Shown here one piece after another: positions 1 to 7,303 of a DNA stretch of 36,545 nucleotides (the first letter of the stretch is position 1; each line of letters opens with the position of its first letter). The notes under the pieces are model-generated. The model saw nothing but the letters and a program-made list of their open reading frames with translations, did no database searches and was not told where the DNA came from. Source of the DNA: Myxococcales bacterium (lineage in GTDB: Bacteria > Myxococcota_A > Polyangia > JAHFDS01); the NCBI GenBank assembly GCA_023248855.1, contig JAHFDS010000023.1, positions 1-36,545 of the forward strand. The letters are read 5' to 3'. Position numbers and translations under genes: made by a program.

Positions 1-33
1 TTCCTGCCAGCTGGCCGCAGCACTCGCGCGCGC

Positions 34-130
34 GGGGCGCGCGCAAGACAAACACCTAGGGCCGCTCGTCGAACCAGAGGATTCTGACTGGAATCACGGA
101 CAGCACTAGGTGTCTCGTTTGCTCGCGCTC
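34..130. repeat. imperfect inverted repeat, possible small palindromic element
   Basis: The arms ACACCTAG (52-59) and CTAGGTGT (106-113) are perfectly complementary, and the flanks extend the match imperfectly out to GCGCG on both sides. The element lies in the gene-free stretch downstream of the sulfur-transport pair. No coding sequence is evident in bases 1-211. It could be a small non-autonomous element or a transcript-end hairpin. A similar GCGCA...ACACTAG end occurs near 23.24 kb. Confidence 0.3.
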
Positions 131-211
131 TGCGCTCGCGAGTGCCGCATGCAGGTTGTTCGACGATTTCTCCCCACAACTCTACTCCGGTCAAACTTCT
201 GACGAGCGGCA

Positions 212-634
212 CTAGTCACCCGAACAAGCCCCCTGATCCCAGCGCAGGAACCTCGCGTGAACGAGCGTGTAGGTCCAGTTTCCCGTGACGATGCCCGCCA
301 CGCTGAACACGGCGAGGAGCTGCCCTTCTCCGAGCTGCACCAGGGAGATCCCCGGGCAGGCGCCCGAGATGGCCCAGCCGATCCCGAACAGAACGCCACC
401 GGCTACCGTGCCCTGGTGCATGCCCTTCGGAGGAAACGACGGGCCCGGCGTGGAAAGCGCGACGACCTTCCAGGCCACCGCGAGGATCCCCACGCCCAGC
501 AAGAACACCCCCACGAGCCGCAGGTCGTCGAAGGTGAACATCCGATGGACCTCGTCCCACGATGAAAAGCCGATGTGGCTGAGGGAGAAACCCAGCACGA
601 CGCCCACCAGGCCTTGCGCCAAGAGCGCCTTCAT
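212..634 (-). CDS. YeeE/YedE family (DUF6691-like) membrane protein, second half-transporter
   Basis: This is a 140-residue hydrophobic protein, probably an inner-membrane transporter subunit for thiosulfate or another reduced sulfur compound. It starts at MKALLAQ, whose ATG overlaps the stop of the upstream partner by four bases (ATGA), so the two are probably translationally coupled. The longer ORF in the track is a frame extension through the partner gene. The motif GWAISGACPGISLVQLG, with a cysteine in a re-entrant type segment, is typical of the C-terminal half of YeeE/YedE proteins. Full-length YeeE is about 350 residues; here the two halves are separate genes, as is common in proteobacteria. 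The family assignment is good; the substrate is inferred from the family. Confidence 0.85.
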   Translation of the reverse strand: MKALLAQGLVGVVLGFSLSHIGFSSWDEVHRMFTFDDLRLVGVFLLGVGILAVAWKVVALSTPGPSFPPKGMHQGTVAGGVLFGIGWAISGACPGISLVQLGEGQLLAVFSVAGIVTGNWTYTLVHARFLRWDQGACSGD

Positions 635-1233
635 GAGAGCAACGCCTCGAGCACGAACGAGGTCGCGATGCCGGCACCGAAGAAGGCGGCCGTGGCGGCG
701 AAGCTGCCCACCTGAAACCGGCTCGTGCCGCAAAGGCCGTGTCCGGAAGTGCATCCGCCTGCCATGCGCGTCCCGAAGCCGACCAGGACACCGCCGGCGA
801 AGAGAAGGCCCGCCTGACCCCAGACCGACGCGCCGAGCAGCTTGGGCAGGAGCTCGGAGCGGAGCGCCAGCACCGGCGCAGCTCCGCCGGCGAGCAGGAC
901 CGAGCCCAGCCCCCCGCCCGCCAGGCCGGCGAGGAACACGAGATGCGCGACCGTCGGCAGCGGCGTCGGCCTCGGGACCACGGGCTTCGACCGGGGCGTC
1001 GGGAGGGCGAGCAGCGGAGACCGGCCCCCGAAGGCCTCGATCGTCGCCGCCTCCATCGCCTCCAGGAGCTCGGCGTCATCGAGCCTCGGCTCCATCCGGC
1101 CGTGCCTTGCACGATCGACGAGCGCGGTGAAGCGCCCCGAGACCCCCATCATGCGCCGCACCAGGAACCAGTGCAGCAGCGCGACCCCGGCGAGCGCCAA
1201 TCCACCCATCCAGAACGGCCAGAACGCGATCAT
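631..1233 (-). CDS. YeeE/YedE family sulfur-transport protein, first half-transporter
   Basis: This 200-residue membrane protein has an N-terminal transmembrane segment (about residues 2-24), a polar cytoplasmic stretch (about 30-93), and then several hydrophobic segments. The family signature GCTSGHGLCG is at residues 160-169, with cysteines 161 and 168 in the place where YeeE proteins pass thiosulfate. The start MIAFWPFW was chosen because the upstream extension of the ORF is Arg/Ser-rich and not membrane-like. It forms an overlapping two-gene unit with the downstream DUF6691-like gene. No rhodanese, persulfide dioxygenase or ArsR/BigR regulator, the usual neighbours, is visible in the window, though the far side of the pair lies outside it. 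Confidence 0.85.
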   Translation of the reverse strand: MIAFWPFWMGGLALAGVALLHWFLVRRMMGVSGRFTALVDRARHGRMEPRLDDAELLEAMEAATIEAFGGRSPLLALPTPRSKPVVPRPTPLPTVAHLVFLAGLAGGGLGSVLLAGGAAPVLALRSELLPKLLGASVWGQAGLLFAGGVLVGFGTRMAGGCTSGHGLCGTSRFQVGSFAATAAFFGAGIATSFVLEALLS

Positions 1234-1306
1234 CGGGCTCTGGGATGATAGCAAGCATTCCGGCCTGCCCGCTGACGACGACTCTGGCGTCAACGTCTCG
1301 AGTGGG

Positions 1307-2971
1307 CTAGCGCGCGACGCAAGCGCCGAGGGGCTCGGTGCGCGTGCTCGAAGAGACGGGCGCGCAGCGCGAGCCACCGCTACAGCCGGCGTCGTCGATG
1401 CACTGCGGGGCGCACACCTTCGCGGCGCCGGCGCGCGGGCGGAGGCAGACGTTGCCCTCGCCGCCGCACTGCGCGGCGGAGCTGCACGAGCGGCCCTGTC
1501 TGGCCGCGTTGCCGTAGGGGTGACCGTGGGGATCGTCGTCGATGCCGTTGACCCCCATGAAGGCCGTCGTGCTCGGCGGCGCGTTCATCGTCCGCAGCAC
1601 GTCGTCCCAGGTGGCCGGCGAGAGGGCCTTGCGCGCGTCCTTGCCGACGAGGGGGAACAGGATCGCCTCCATCGATTCGGCGCCCTGGCTGGTCCATGTG
1701 TACGAGGTGCTCGTCACGATGTCCATGTTCTTGAGCTCGCCGTGGGGGCCGCGCTTGCTGGGGTTTGCGCGAAAGCCATCGGTGAAGCGTGCGTAGGTCT
1801 GGCAGCCCTCGATGAGCAGCAGCTGGTAGCTCGCAGGCAACGCGAGCGTCGCGTACTCGGTGGGCAGGATGTTGCCGGCGCTCGAGGCGTGGAAGTCACC
1901 GGGCAAGAGGCGCCCGGAGGTGCCGGCGTGGCCGTTGAAGAGGATGACCTCGCGCGTGGCGAGCAGGTCGAGGAGCGCGTCGCGCAGCTGCTTCGCGTTC
2001 GCGGCCGGGTCCGCGATCATGCCCGGGTGGATGAGCGTGACCTCGACGGTCACGGTCTTTTCGCCGTATCTCGCCGTCCGCTTGAGCGGGCCGGAGCCGA
2101 GCTTGAGATCCTCGTACTTCGTGACCGGCGACTGAAAGCCGAGGCCGAGGAGGTCATCGTAGAGCTGGCGGGCATTCGCGAGATCGGCCCGGCCCTCGTT
2201 GTAGTCCCAGCCGAACTGCGCGCCCACGGTGAGCTTGCCGTCGGCCATGAGCGCGGCGTAGTTCAGAAACGCGTTCGACGAACGCGGCGCGGCCTCGACC
2301 ACGATCGGCAGGGCCTCGACGGAAGCCGCGTCCTCCTTGTCGCCGTTCCAGCTGTGGACGTCGTAGCCCTTCCACCCCGCGGCCAGCAGGCTCGCGTTGT
2401 CGAGCTTCGCCAGCTTGAGGGTCGCGCGCTTCTTGCCGCCCTCCGTCGCGCCGGGCATCACGCGCAGGAGGTCGTTCTGCGCGGCGAGGGTCGCCTCGAA
2501 GTTGAACGACCACTCGAGCTCGCTCTTCGGCTTGACCTCGAGCGACTTGACGCTGTTCGTGCGCGCCATCGCGTGAAAGCCGCCGTAGTCCTTGTTCGAG
2601 TCCTCGGGCTCCTTGTCGAGCACCCACAGGTTCAGGAACCAGCCGATCTGCAGGAGCCGGGCGGAGACCAGCTCCTCGGCCGCAGCGCGGCGCTCGCTCT
2701 CGGGCTTGCCGGAGAAGGCGGCGTCGAGCGTGACGCTCGCCGTCGCGGTCGCCAGGAACTCGCGCGCGTTGGTGCCGCGGTAGTTGTCGGCCTTGCTCTC
2801 CTCGACCGCCTCGAGGTCATCGTCCGCGGGCGCCGCACCGGGCGCCGCCTGGCCCCCGCAACCGGGCGAGCCGAGCCACGCGAGCGTGGTCAAGGGCGCG
2901 AGCTTGAGCAGCGAGCGCAGGCCGTGCGGGGCGAGCTTGACGAGCGAGCGAACGAGTCCCGGGACCGGCAT
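1307..2971 (-). CDS. exported protein with caspase-like His/Cys pair and Cys-rich C-terminus
   Basis: This 554-residue protein has a hydrophobic N-terminus ending WLGSPGC (Cys38), a weak lipobox, so it may be a lipoprotein. The middle has no family I can name. Residues 341-400 hold two hydrophobic strands, each followed by a conserved-looking residue: VILFNGHAG (His348) and LLLIEGCQTY (Cys390). Strand-His-Gly and strand-Cys, about 42 residues apart, is the arrangement of clan CD cysteine peptidases (caspase, clostripain, gingipain). The C-terminus (about 495-550) carries six to eight cysteines in a C-x5-C-x6-C pattern like the small disulfide modules of myxobacterial surface proteins. The peptidase role is an inference from motif order. 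It lies in a single-gene unit. Confidence 0.6.
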   Translation of the reverse strand: MPVPGLVRSLVKLAPHGLRSLLKLAPLTTLAWLGSPGCGGQAAPGAAPADDDLEAVEESKADNYRGTNAREFLATATASVTLDAAFSGKPESERRAAAEELVSARLLQIGWFLNLWVLDKEPEDSNKDYGGFHAMARTNSVKSLEVKPKSELEWSFNFEATLAAQNDLLRVMPGATEGGKKRATLKLAKLDNASLLAAGWKGYDVHSWNGDKEDAASVEALPIVVEAAPRSSNAFLNYAALMADGKLTVGAQFGWDYNEGRADLANARQLYDDLLGLGFQSPVTKYEDLKLGSGPLKRTARYGEKTVTVEVTLIHPGMIADPAANAKQLRDALLDLLATREVILFNGHAGTSGRLLPGDFHASSAGNILPTEYATLALPASYQLLLIEGCQTYARFTDGFRANPSKRGPHGELKNMDIVTSTSYTWTSQGAESMEAILFPLVGKDARKALSPATWDDVLRTMNAPPSTTAFMGVNGIDDDPHGHPYGNAARQGRSCSSAAQCGGEGNVCLRPRAGAAKVCAPQCIDDAGCSGGSRCAPVSSSTRTEPLGACVAR

Positions 2972-3111
2972 CTGGCACCTCCGCGGGGTGCATAGACCAA
3001 GGACCGTGCCGGACTCGCTCTCTGGAGAATCAAGTGGTTAGGATCTCGCCAGGTGGCGAGTGGGGCTTTTGTGCTGGCTGATGTCGTAGCCAGTCCTACA
3101 TGAGCGCGGCG

Positions 3112-3462
3112 CTACGCCTTGGGCGCGACGAAGAGCTTCCTGGCGTCCACCTCGGCCTGGGCCGCGGCGGGAAGCGCGGCCTTGAGGGCGCGAGCGAGCT
3201 TGCCACGGACCCGCGGCGACACGCTGCCACCGGCGAGGGCCGCCTCGATCTGGATCCGCGTCACGGCCCGCCCGCTCTTGGGCTTGCCGACGCTGCCTTC
3301 CTTGTAGGCCGCCGGCGCGCCTTCCTTCTTGTCCTTGCGGATGGCGGCGCGCTTGGCGGCGAGCGCCAGATCCTCGGCCGACTGGGCCTCGGCCGCCGCG
3401 GACGCGCGGAGCAGCTTCTCGATCTTGACCTTGTGCTTCGAAACAACCTCGACGAACGTCAT
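3112..3462 (-). CDS. small basic protein of unknown function
   Basis: This is a 116-residue protein rich in Ala, Lys and Arg with no signal peptide or membrane segment. The start MTFVEVVSKHK was preferred over the ORF-track start, because the upstream extension runs through the rpmB promoter region and has atypical composition. Predicted helices at residues 1-50 and 85-110 are separated by a Lys/Gly-rich linker. It is transcribed divergently from rpmB, with about 130 bases between the two. I do not recognise the family; a nucleic-acid or ribosome-associated role would be only a guess from charge and neighbourhood. Confidence 0.6.
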   Translation of the reverse strand: MTFVEVVSKHKVKIEKLLRASAAAEAQSAEDLALAAKRAAIRKDKKEGAPAAYKEGSVGKPKSGRAVTRIQIEAALAGGSVSPRVRGKLARALKAALPAAAQAEVDARKLFVAPKA

Positions 3463-3513
3463 GTACCTGCTCCTGGGATGGGTCCGCCGGCCCGTGGCCG
3501 CCGAACTATTCGC

Positions 3514-3542
3514 TTGCAAGGGACCGGAACCTGGCATAAAAG
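3514..3542 (+). promoter_or_regulatory. sigma70-like promoter for rpmB
   Basis: The boxes TTGCAA (3514-3519) and TAAAAG (3537-3542) are separated by 17 bases, about 50 bases upstream of the rpmB start. A strong Shine-Dalgarno AGGAGG (3582-3587) follows, five bases before the GTG. The region is noticeably less GC-rich than its surroundings. Confidence 0.6.
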
Positions 3543-3592
3543 CCCTGCTTCTGCAACCGGAAGTCGCAACGGAAGTCGTTTAGGAGGATCCC

Positions 3593-3829
3593 GTGTCCCG
3601 CACGTGCAAGCTGACTGGCAAGCGCCCCCTGGTGGGCAACTCCGTGTCGCACTCGAACATCAAGACCAAGCGCGTGCAGCGGCCGAACCTCAAGCGCAAG
3701 CGCTACTTCATCCCGAGCGAGAACCGGTGGGTCGAGCTGCGCATCACCACCGGCGCGATGCGCACCATCGACCGGATCGGCATCGAGCGCGCCGTCGCCG
3801 AGATGCGCGCCCGCGGCGAGCACGTCTAG
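3593..3829 (+). CDS. rpmB: 50S ribosomal protein L28
   Basis: This 78-residue protein matches bacterial L28 throughout: [12 protein letters not shown] at the N-terminus, the basic [17 protein letters not shown] core and [14 protein letters not shown] near the C-terminus. It is a structural component of the large ribosomal subunit. It is the form without the paired CxxC zinc motifs, like the E. coli protein. The GTG start is supported by AGGAGG five bases upstream. It stands alone here rather than beside rpmG. A short T-run (ctttttcc) follows the stop but I see no strong stem before it. Confidence 0.97.
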   Translation: MSRTCKLTGKRPLVGNSVSHSNIKTKRVQRPNLKRKRYFIPSENRWVELRITTGAMRTIDRIGIERAVAEMRARGEHV

Positions 3830-3931
3830 TCTTTTTCCGGCTCCCTCTCCCCTACAGCGACCAGCCGCCGTCGAAGCGCGGCCGCCGTGGCGTTTGCCCC
3901 GGACGAGCCTTCTGTGCTTTGTTCCGGGCCC

Positions 3932-4678
3932 ATGCCGGTGGAGATGAAGAGGGCAATCGTCGTCGGTGCGTCGAGCGGGATCGGCGCTGCGATCGCGCAG
4001 CGGTTGGCGGCCGAGGGGGCGGCGGTGGCCATCGTGGGGCGGCGCGCCGAGGAGCTCGCGAAGGTGGCGGCCGAGGCCAAGGGGCAGACGCCGGTGCGCA
4101 GCTATGCGCACGACGTCGTGCGCTTCGACGAGACCCCGGATCTGTGGGCGCGCATCGAGGCGGACCTCGGCGGCGTCGACACGCTGGTCTATGCAGCGGG
4201 GGTCATGCCCAAGGTGGTCGAGGGTGAATACGCGTTCGACAAGGACCGCCAGATGATGGAGGTCAATGTCGTCGGAGCGATGGCGTGGGGGGATCTCGCC
4301 GCGGCGAAGTTCGAGGCCGCGCGGCGAGGCACCATCGTGGGCATCTCGAGCATCGCGGGCGAGCGCGGCCGGCGCGGAAACCCTGGCTACTTCACGTCGA
4401 AGGCGGCCCTGTCGACGTACCTCGAGGCGCTGCGAAACCGTACGAGCCGCTACGGGGTCAACGTGGTCACGATCAAGCCGGGGTTCGTGGACACGCCCAT
4501 GACCAAGGGGCTCTCGGGCATGTTCTGGGTGGTCACGCCGGACTACGTGGCGCGGCGCACGCTGGCACTTTCGCGCCGTGGCGCGAGCGCGAGCGCGTTC
4601 GTGCCCTCGCGCTGGGCGCTGGTCGCGTTCGTGGTGCGCAGCATCCCGTCCTTCGTGTTCCGACACCTGAACTTCTGA
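3932..4678 (+). CDS. SDR family oxidoreductase, DprE2-like
   Basis: This is a 248-residue classical short-chain dehydrogenase. The NAD(P)-binding motif VVGASSGIG is near the N-terminus, followed by a YAAG motif, the catalytic Ser in GISSIAG and the Y-x3-K pair in YFTSKAA. A hydrophobic C-terminus (WALVAFVVRSIPSFVF) suggests membrane association, as in DprE2-type enzymes. The start could be ATG 3932 or ATG 3944; the longer track ORF has an unlikely leader. It is followed after 45 bases by a DprE1-like oxidase, so the pair probably epimerises a lipid-linked sugar at C2 through a keto intermediate, with this protein doing the reduction. The DprE2 assignment rests mainly on the neighbour; other SDR roles are possible. 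Confidence 0.85.
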   Translation: MPVEMKRAIVVGASSGIGAAIAQRLAAEGAAVAIVGRRAEELAKVAAEAKGQTPVRSYAHDVVRFDETPDLWARIEADLGGVDTLVYAAGVMPKVVEGEYAFDKDRQMMEVNVVGAMAWGDLAAAKFEAARRGTIVGISSIAGERGRRGNPGYFTSKAALSTYLEALRNRTSRYGVNVVTIKPGFVDTPMTKGLSGMFWVVTPDYVARRTLALSRRGASASAFVPSRWALVAFVVRSIPSFVFRHLNF

Positions 4679-4723
4679 CAAGCTTCACCGAGCGCGGATG
4701 GTTCAGGGTTGAAAGTCGAAGGC

Positions 4724-6259
4724 ATGAGCCAGGCACCGCTCAAGGCGCCGCGCGAGGTGCGACGGAGCGCCCCGCCGCCGTTGCCCGCGGACGAGCGGCC
4801 CGCGGCACGCCCGGCGGCCGCGAAGGCCTCGGAGCCGAGGCCCCTGCGCATCGCCTCTCCGCTGCGCGTGCTCGACGGCTTCGGGCGCGCCGTCCACGCT
4901 GCCTGCCGCCACGCCGCCCCGGCGACGATGGACGAGCTGGTCGCGCTGCTCGAGCGCGCGCGCGGCGAGGGAATGCACGTCACCTTCCGCGGCGCGGGGC
5001 GCAGCTACGGCGACGCGTCGCTCGGCGCGCGCGGGCTCGTCATCGACCCGACGCGCCTCGATCACGTCCACACGTGGGATCCGAGGGCCGGCGTGATCGA
5101 CGCGGAGCCGGGGTTGACGATCGAGGGCCTGTGGCGACGTACGCTCGAGGACGGCTACTGGCCGGCGGTGGTGCCAGGGACGATGCGTCCGACACTCGGC
5201 GGATGCCTCTCGGCCAACGTGCACGGCAAGAACAACTTTCGCGTCGGGCCGATCGGCGAGCACGTGGTCGAGCTCGAGCTCGTCACGCCGCGCGGAGAGC
5301 GCCTCGTCTGCAGCCCGACCGCGAATGCGGACGTGTTCCACGCGGCCATCGGCGGCTTTGGCCTGCTCGGCGCGATCACGCGCGTCAAGCTCAGGCTCAA
5401 GCACGTCGGGGGCGGACAGGTGCGGGTGCTCCCGCTCGTCGCACCGTCCCTCGGTGGCTGCTTCGACCTGTTCGAGGAGCACCTGCCGACCGCGGACTAC
5501 CTCGTCGGCTGGATCGACTGCGTGTCGAGCGGCGCGGCGCTCGGGCGAGGCGTCTTGCACCACGCGACGCACCTGCACGCCGACGAGGACCCGACGTACC
5601 CGGAGTCGTTGCACGCTGAGCGGCAGTCGCTACCCGGCAAGATCATGGGCCTGCCGCGCAGCGCGCTCTGGCGCCTGATGCGTCCGTGGATGAACGACCT
5701 CGGCGTGCGCTTCGTCAACGCCGCCAAGTACCACGCCTCGCGCTGGCACCACGGCAAGCCCTTCCTGCAGTCTCACGTGGGCTTCGCGTTCCTGCTGGAT
5801 TACGTGCCGAACTGGCGCCTGTCGTACGGGCCGACCGGGTTCATCCAGTATCAGATCTTCGTGCCCACGCAGACCGCGCGCGAGGTGATGCGTGACGTCA
5901 TCCAGGCCACGCACAAGGCGGGCATCCCGGCGTACCTGGGGGTCTTGAAGCGCCACCGGCCCGACGCGTTCCTGCTCTCGCACGCGCTGGATGGCTGGTC
6001 GCTCGCGCTCGACTTCCGCGTGCCGCCGGGCCGTCGCGAGGCGCTCTGGCGTATGACCGAGCAGCTCACGGAGCGCGTGCTCGACGGCGGAGGGCGCTTC
6101 TACTTCGCCAAGGACGCGGTCCTCAGACCCACCGACGTGGAGCGCGCCTTCGGCAAGGAGCGGCTCGATGCGTTCTTCGCGCTCAAGCAGCGGCTCGACC
6201 CCGATGGCCTGCTCGAGAGCGACCTCGCGCGGCGCGTGTTCGGCGAGCGCATGAGGTAG
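4724..6259 (+). CDS. FAD-dependent oxidoreductase, DprE1-like (decaprenylphosphoryl-ribose 2-oxidase family)
   Basis: This 511-residue protein has an N-terminal Pro/Arg-rich extension of about 45 residues, then a VAO-type FAD-binding domain (FRGAGRSYGDASLG at 88-101, PGTMRPTLGGCLSANVHGKN at 151-170). HGKN is the segment that holds the essential active-site His in mycobacterial DprE1. Downstream, GFIQYQIFVP (372-381), LGVLKRH (405-411), FYFAKD (459-464) and LDPDGLLESDLARRVF (491-506) follow DprE1 closely, including the catalytic-site lysine of AKD. The position equal to the benzothiazinone-reactive Cys387 of M. tuberculosis is Ala428 (GWSLALDF). ATG 4724 was chosen over the upstream TTG. The family is well supported; the actual polyprenyl-sugar substrate is inferred. 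Confidence 0.87.
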   Translation: MSQAPLKAPREVRRSAPPPLPADERPAARPAAAKASEPRPLRIASPLRVLDGFGRAVHAACRHAAPATMDELVALLERARGEGMHVTFRGAGRSYGDASLGARGLVIDPTRLDHVHTWDPRAGVIDAEPGLTIEGLWRRTLEDGYWPAVVPGTMRPTLGGCLSANVHGKNNFRVGPIGEHVVELELVTPRGERLVCSPTANADVFHAAIGGFGLLGAITRVKLRLKHVGGGQVRVLPLVAPSLGGCFDLFEEHLPTADYLVGWIDCVSSGAALGRGVLHHATHLHADEDPTYPESLHAERQSLPGKIMGLPRSALWRLMRPWMNDLGVRFVNAAKYHASRWHHGKPFLQSHVGFAFLLDYVPNWRLSYGPTGFIQYQIFVPTQTAREVMRDVIQATHKAGIPAYLGVLKRHRPDAFLLSHALDGWSLALDFRVPPGRREALWRMTEQLTERVLDGGGRFYFAKDAVLRPTDVERAFGKERLDAFFALKQRLDPDGLLESDLARRVFGERMR

Positions 6260-6264
6260 GCAGG

Positions 6265-6546
6265 TCACTCCCCCGATGGGTATTTCTGGAGCTTCCGCTG
6301 CAGCGATCGCCGGTGAATCCCCAGCCGGCGCGCCGCCTCGGAGATGTTGCCGCCCGAGTCGGCGAGCACGCGGCTCATGTGCTCCCACTCGGCGCGGGCG
6401 AGGGACGGCGCGGGGAAGTCGCCGGGCGAGACCGCGAGCGGCGCGTCTGCGCGCGCGAAGGCGGCCAGGATCTCCTCGGCGTCGGCGGGCTTGGCGAGGT
6501 AGTGCACCGCCCCGAGCTTGACCGCGTCCACGGCGGTCGCGATCGA
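6265..6546 (-). pseudogene. RegA/PrrA/ActR-type response regulator, C-terminal remnant
   Basis: In this frame the sequence reads SIATAVDAVKLGAVHYLAKPADAEEILAAF, the end of a receiver domain including the conserved K-P turn. A linker and a Fis-type helix-turn-helix (EWEHMSRVLADSGGNISEAARRLGIHRRSLQRKLQKYP) follow, nearly diagnostic of the RegA family. The receiver's N-terminal half with the acidic pocket and phospho-acceptor Asp is missing. Immediately upstream the sequence becomes a RegB-like kinase N-terminus in another frame. A short product could initiate at GTG 6531 and would be a DNA-binding fragment without phosphorylation control. The alternative to a pseudogene is an assembly error removing roughly 1.5 kb. 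Confidence 0.7.
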
Positions 6547-6703
6547 GGGCGAGGACGACGCCGAGCGCTGCGAGCGGCAGCCCGACGCCGAGGACCTTCG
6601 CGACGCCCGCGATGGTCGCGGCCTGGCCGGCGATGGCCGCCCAGCGCAGCCGCGTCACCCACGCGAAGTTGATCTCGCTCGCCGACCGCTCATGCGCGAT
6701 CAC
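6547..6703 (-). pseudogene. RegB/PrrB-type sensor kinase, N-terminal remnant
   Basis: A GTG at 6703 overlaps the stop of the upstream histidine phosphatase (GTGA), a normal operon start. The first about 45 codons read ASEINFAWVTRLRWAAIAGQ, then ATIAGVAKVLGVGLPLAALG, which is the first transmembrane region of RegB-family redox sensor kinases (the RLRW-AxxGQ pattern). After VVLAL the frame becomes a shadow of the RegA-like tail. The remaining membrane segments, the quinone site, the H-box and the ATPase domain are absent. It reads as one end of a deletion fused out of frame to the regulator gene. Confidence 0.6.
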
Positions 6704-7293
6704 GGCTTCCAGTACCACCACGTGACGAAGCGCAGGCCCTCGAACCACAACGTGGACACCGAGGCGTGATGACAGCGCACGCTGCCGAGCAGCCAAGGTG
6801 GACCGTGGAAACCCGCGAGATGCGCGCGCGCGACCCAGATGGGGGACTGGTGCGAGACGATCACCACGGCGCGGCCGCGGTGCGCCCTGGCGGTGTCGAA
6901 GATCGCCCCCGACATGCGGCGGCCGAGCTCCGAAAACGGCTCGCCCCAGGACGGGCGCAGGGGATTGAGCATCTCGCGCCAGTACCGCGGCGACCTCGGG
7001 GCATCGAGCGGCAGCCCCTCGAAGTGCGACGCGGCCTCGATGACCCGCGCGTCGCGGACCAAGGGCAACCCGAAGCGGGCGGCGATCGGCTCGGCCGTCT
7101 GGACCGCGCGCTCGAGCGGGCTCGTCAGCACGGCCGCGACGTCGGACACGCGCGACGCCAGGTGCTCGACCGTGCGGGTGACCTGCTCGTGCCCCCGCGC
7201 AGAGAGGCGGAAACCCGGCAGGCGCCCGTAGCGCAGCCGCCCCGGGTTCTCCACCTCGCCGTGCCGCACCAGGAAGACGAGGGTCCGCCGCAC
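6700..7293 (-). CDS. histidine phosphatase family protein (phosphoglycerate mutase-like)
   Basis: This 197-residue cytosolic protein has the phospho-acceptor motif LVRHGEVENPG at residues 8-18, a second Arg in TSPLERAVQTAEPIA, the acid-block FEGLPL, and the second catalytic His in VIVSHQSPIW. This is the complete active-site set of histidine phosphatases. Small-molecule phosphatases such as CobC and SixA-like enzymes share this layout; the substrate cannot be told. Its stop overlaps the start of the RegB-like remnant by four bases, so it once preceded a two-component pair. The upstream SpoIIE-type phosphatase is ten bases away on the same strand, so the three probably form one transcript. Confidence 0.9.
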   Translation of the reverse strand: MRRTLVFLVRHGEVENPGRLRYGRLPGFRLSARGHEQVTRTVEHLASRVSDVAAVLTSPLERAVQTAEPIAARFGLPLVRDARVIEAASHFEGLPLDAPRSPRYWREMLNPLRPSWGEPFSELGRRMSGAIFDTARAHRGRAVVIVSHQSPIWVARAHLAGFHGPPWLLGSVRCHHASVSTLWFEGLRFVTWWYWKP

Positions 7294-7303
7294 GCGCGCG
7301 ACT

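Noticed and set aside
842-2995. 717-residue plus-strand ORF
   Set aside because: It is antisense to the YeeE-like gene and the exported caspase-like protein, both with recognisable motifs or signal sequence; its Arg/Ala-rich composition is typical of a GC-rich shadow frame.
3041-3100. CTCGCC-aggt-GGCGAG and CTGGCT-n8-AGCCAG small hairpins as terminators
   Set aside because: The stems are only six or seven bases and neither has a T-run in the direction of a neighbouring gene.
5630-6796. 388-residue minus-strand ORF as one real gene
   Set aside because: Only its first part (from the GTG at 6703 to about 6547) is RegB-like; the rest is antisense to the DprE1-like gene and out of frame with the RegA-like tail.
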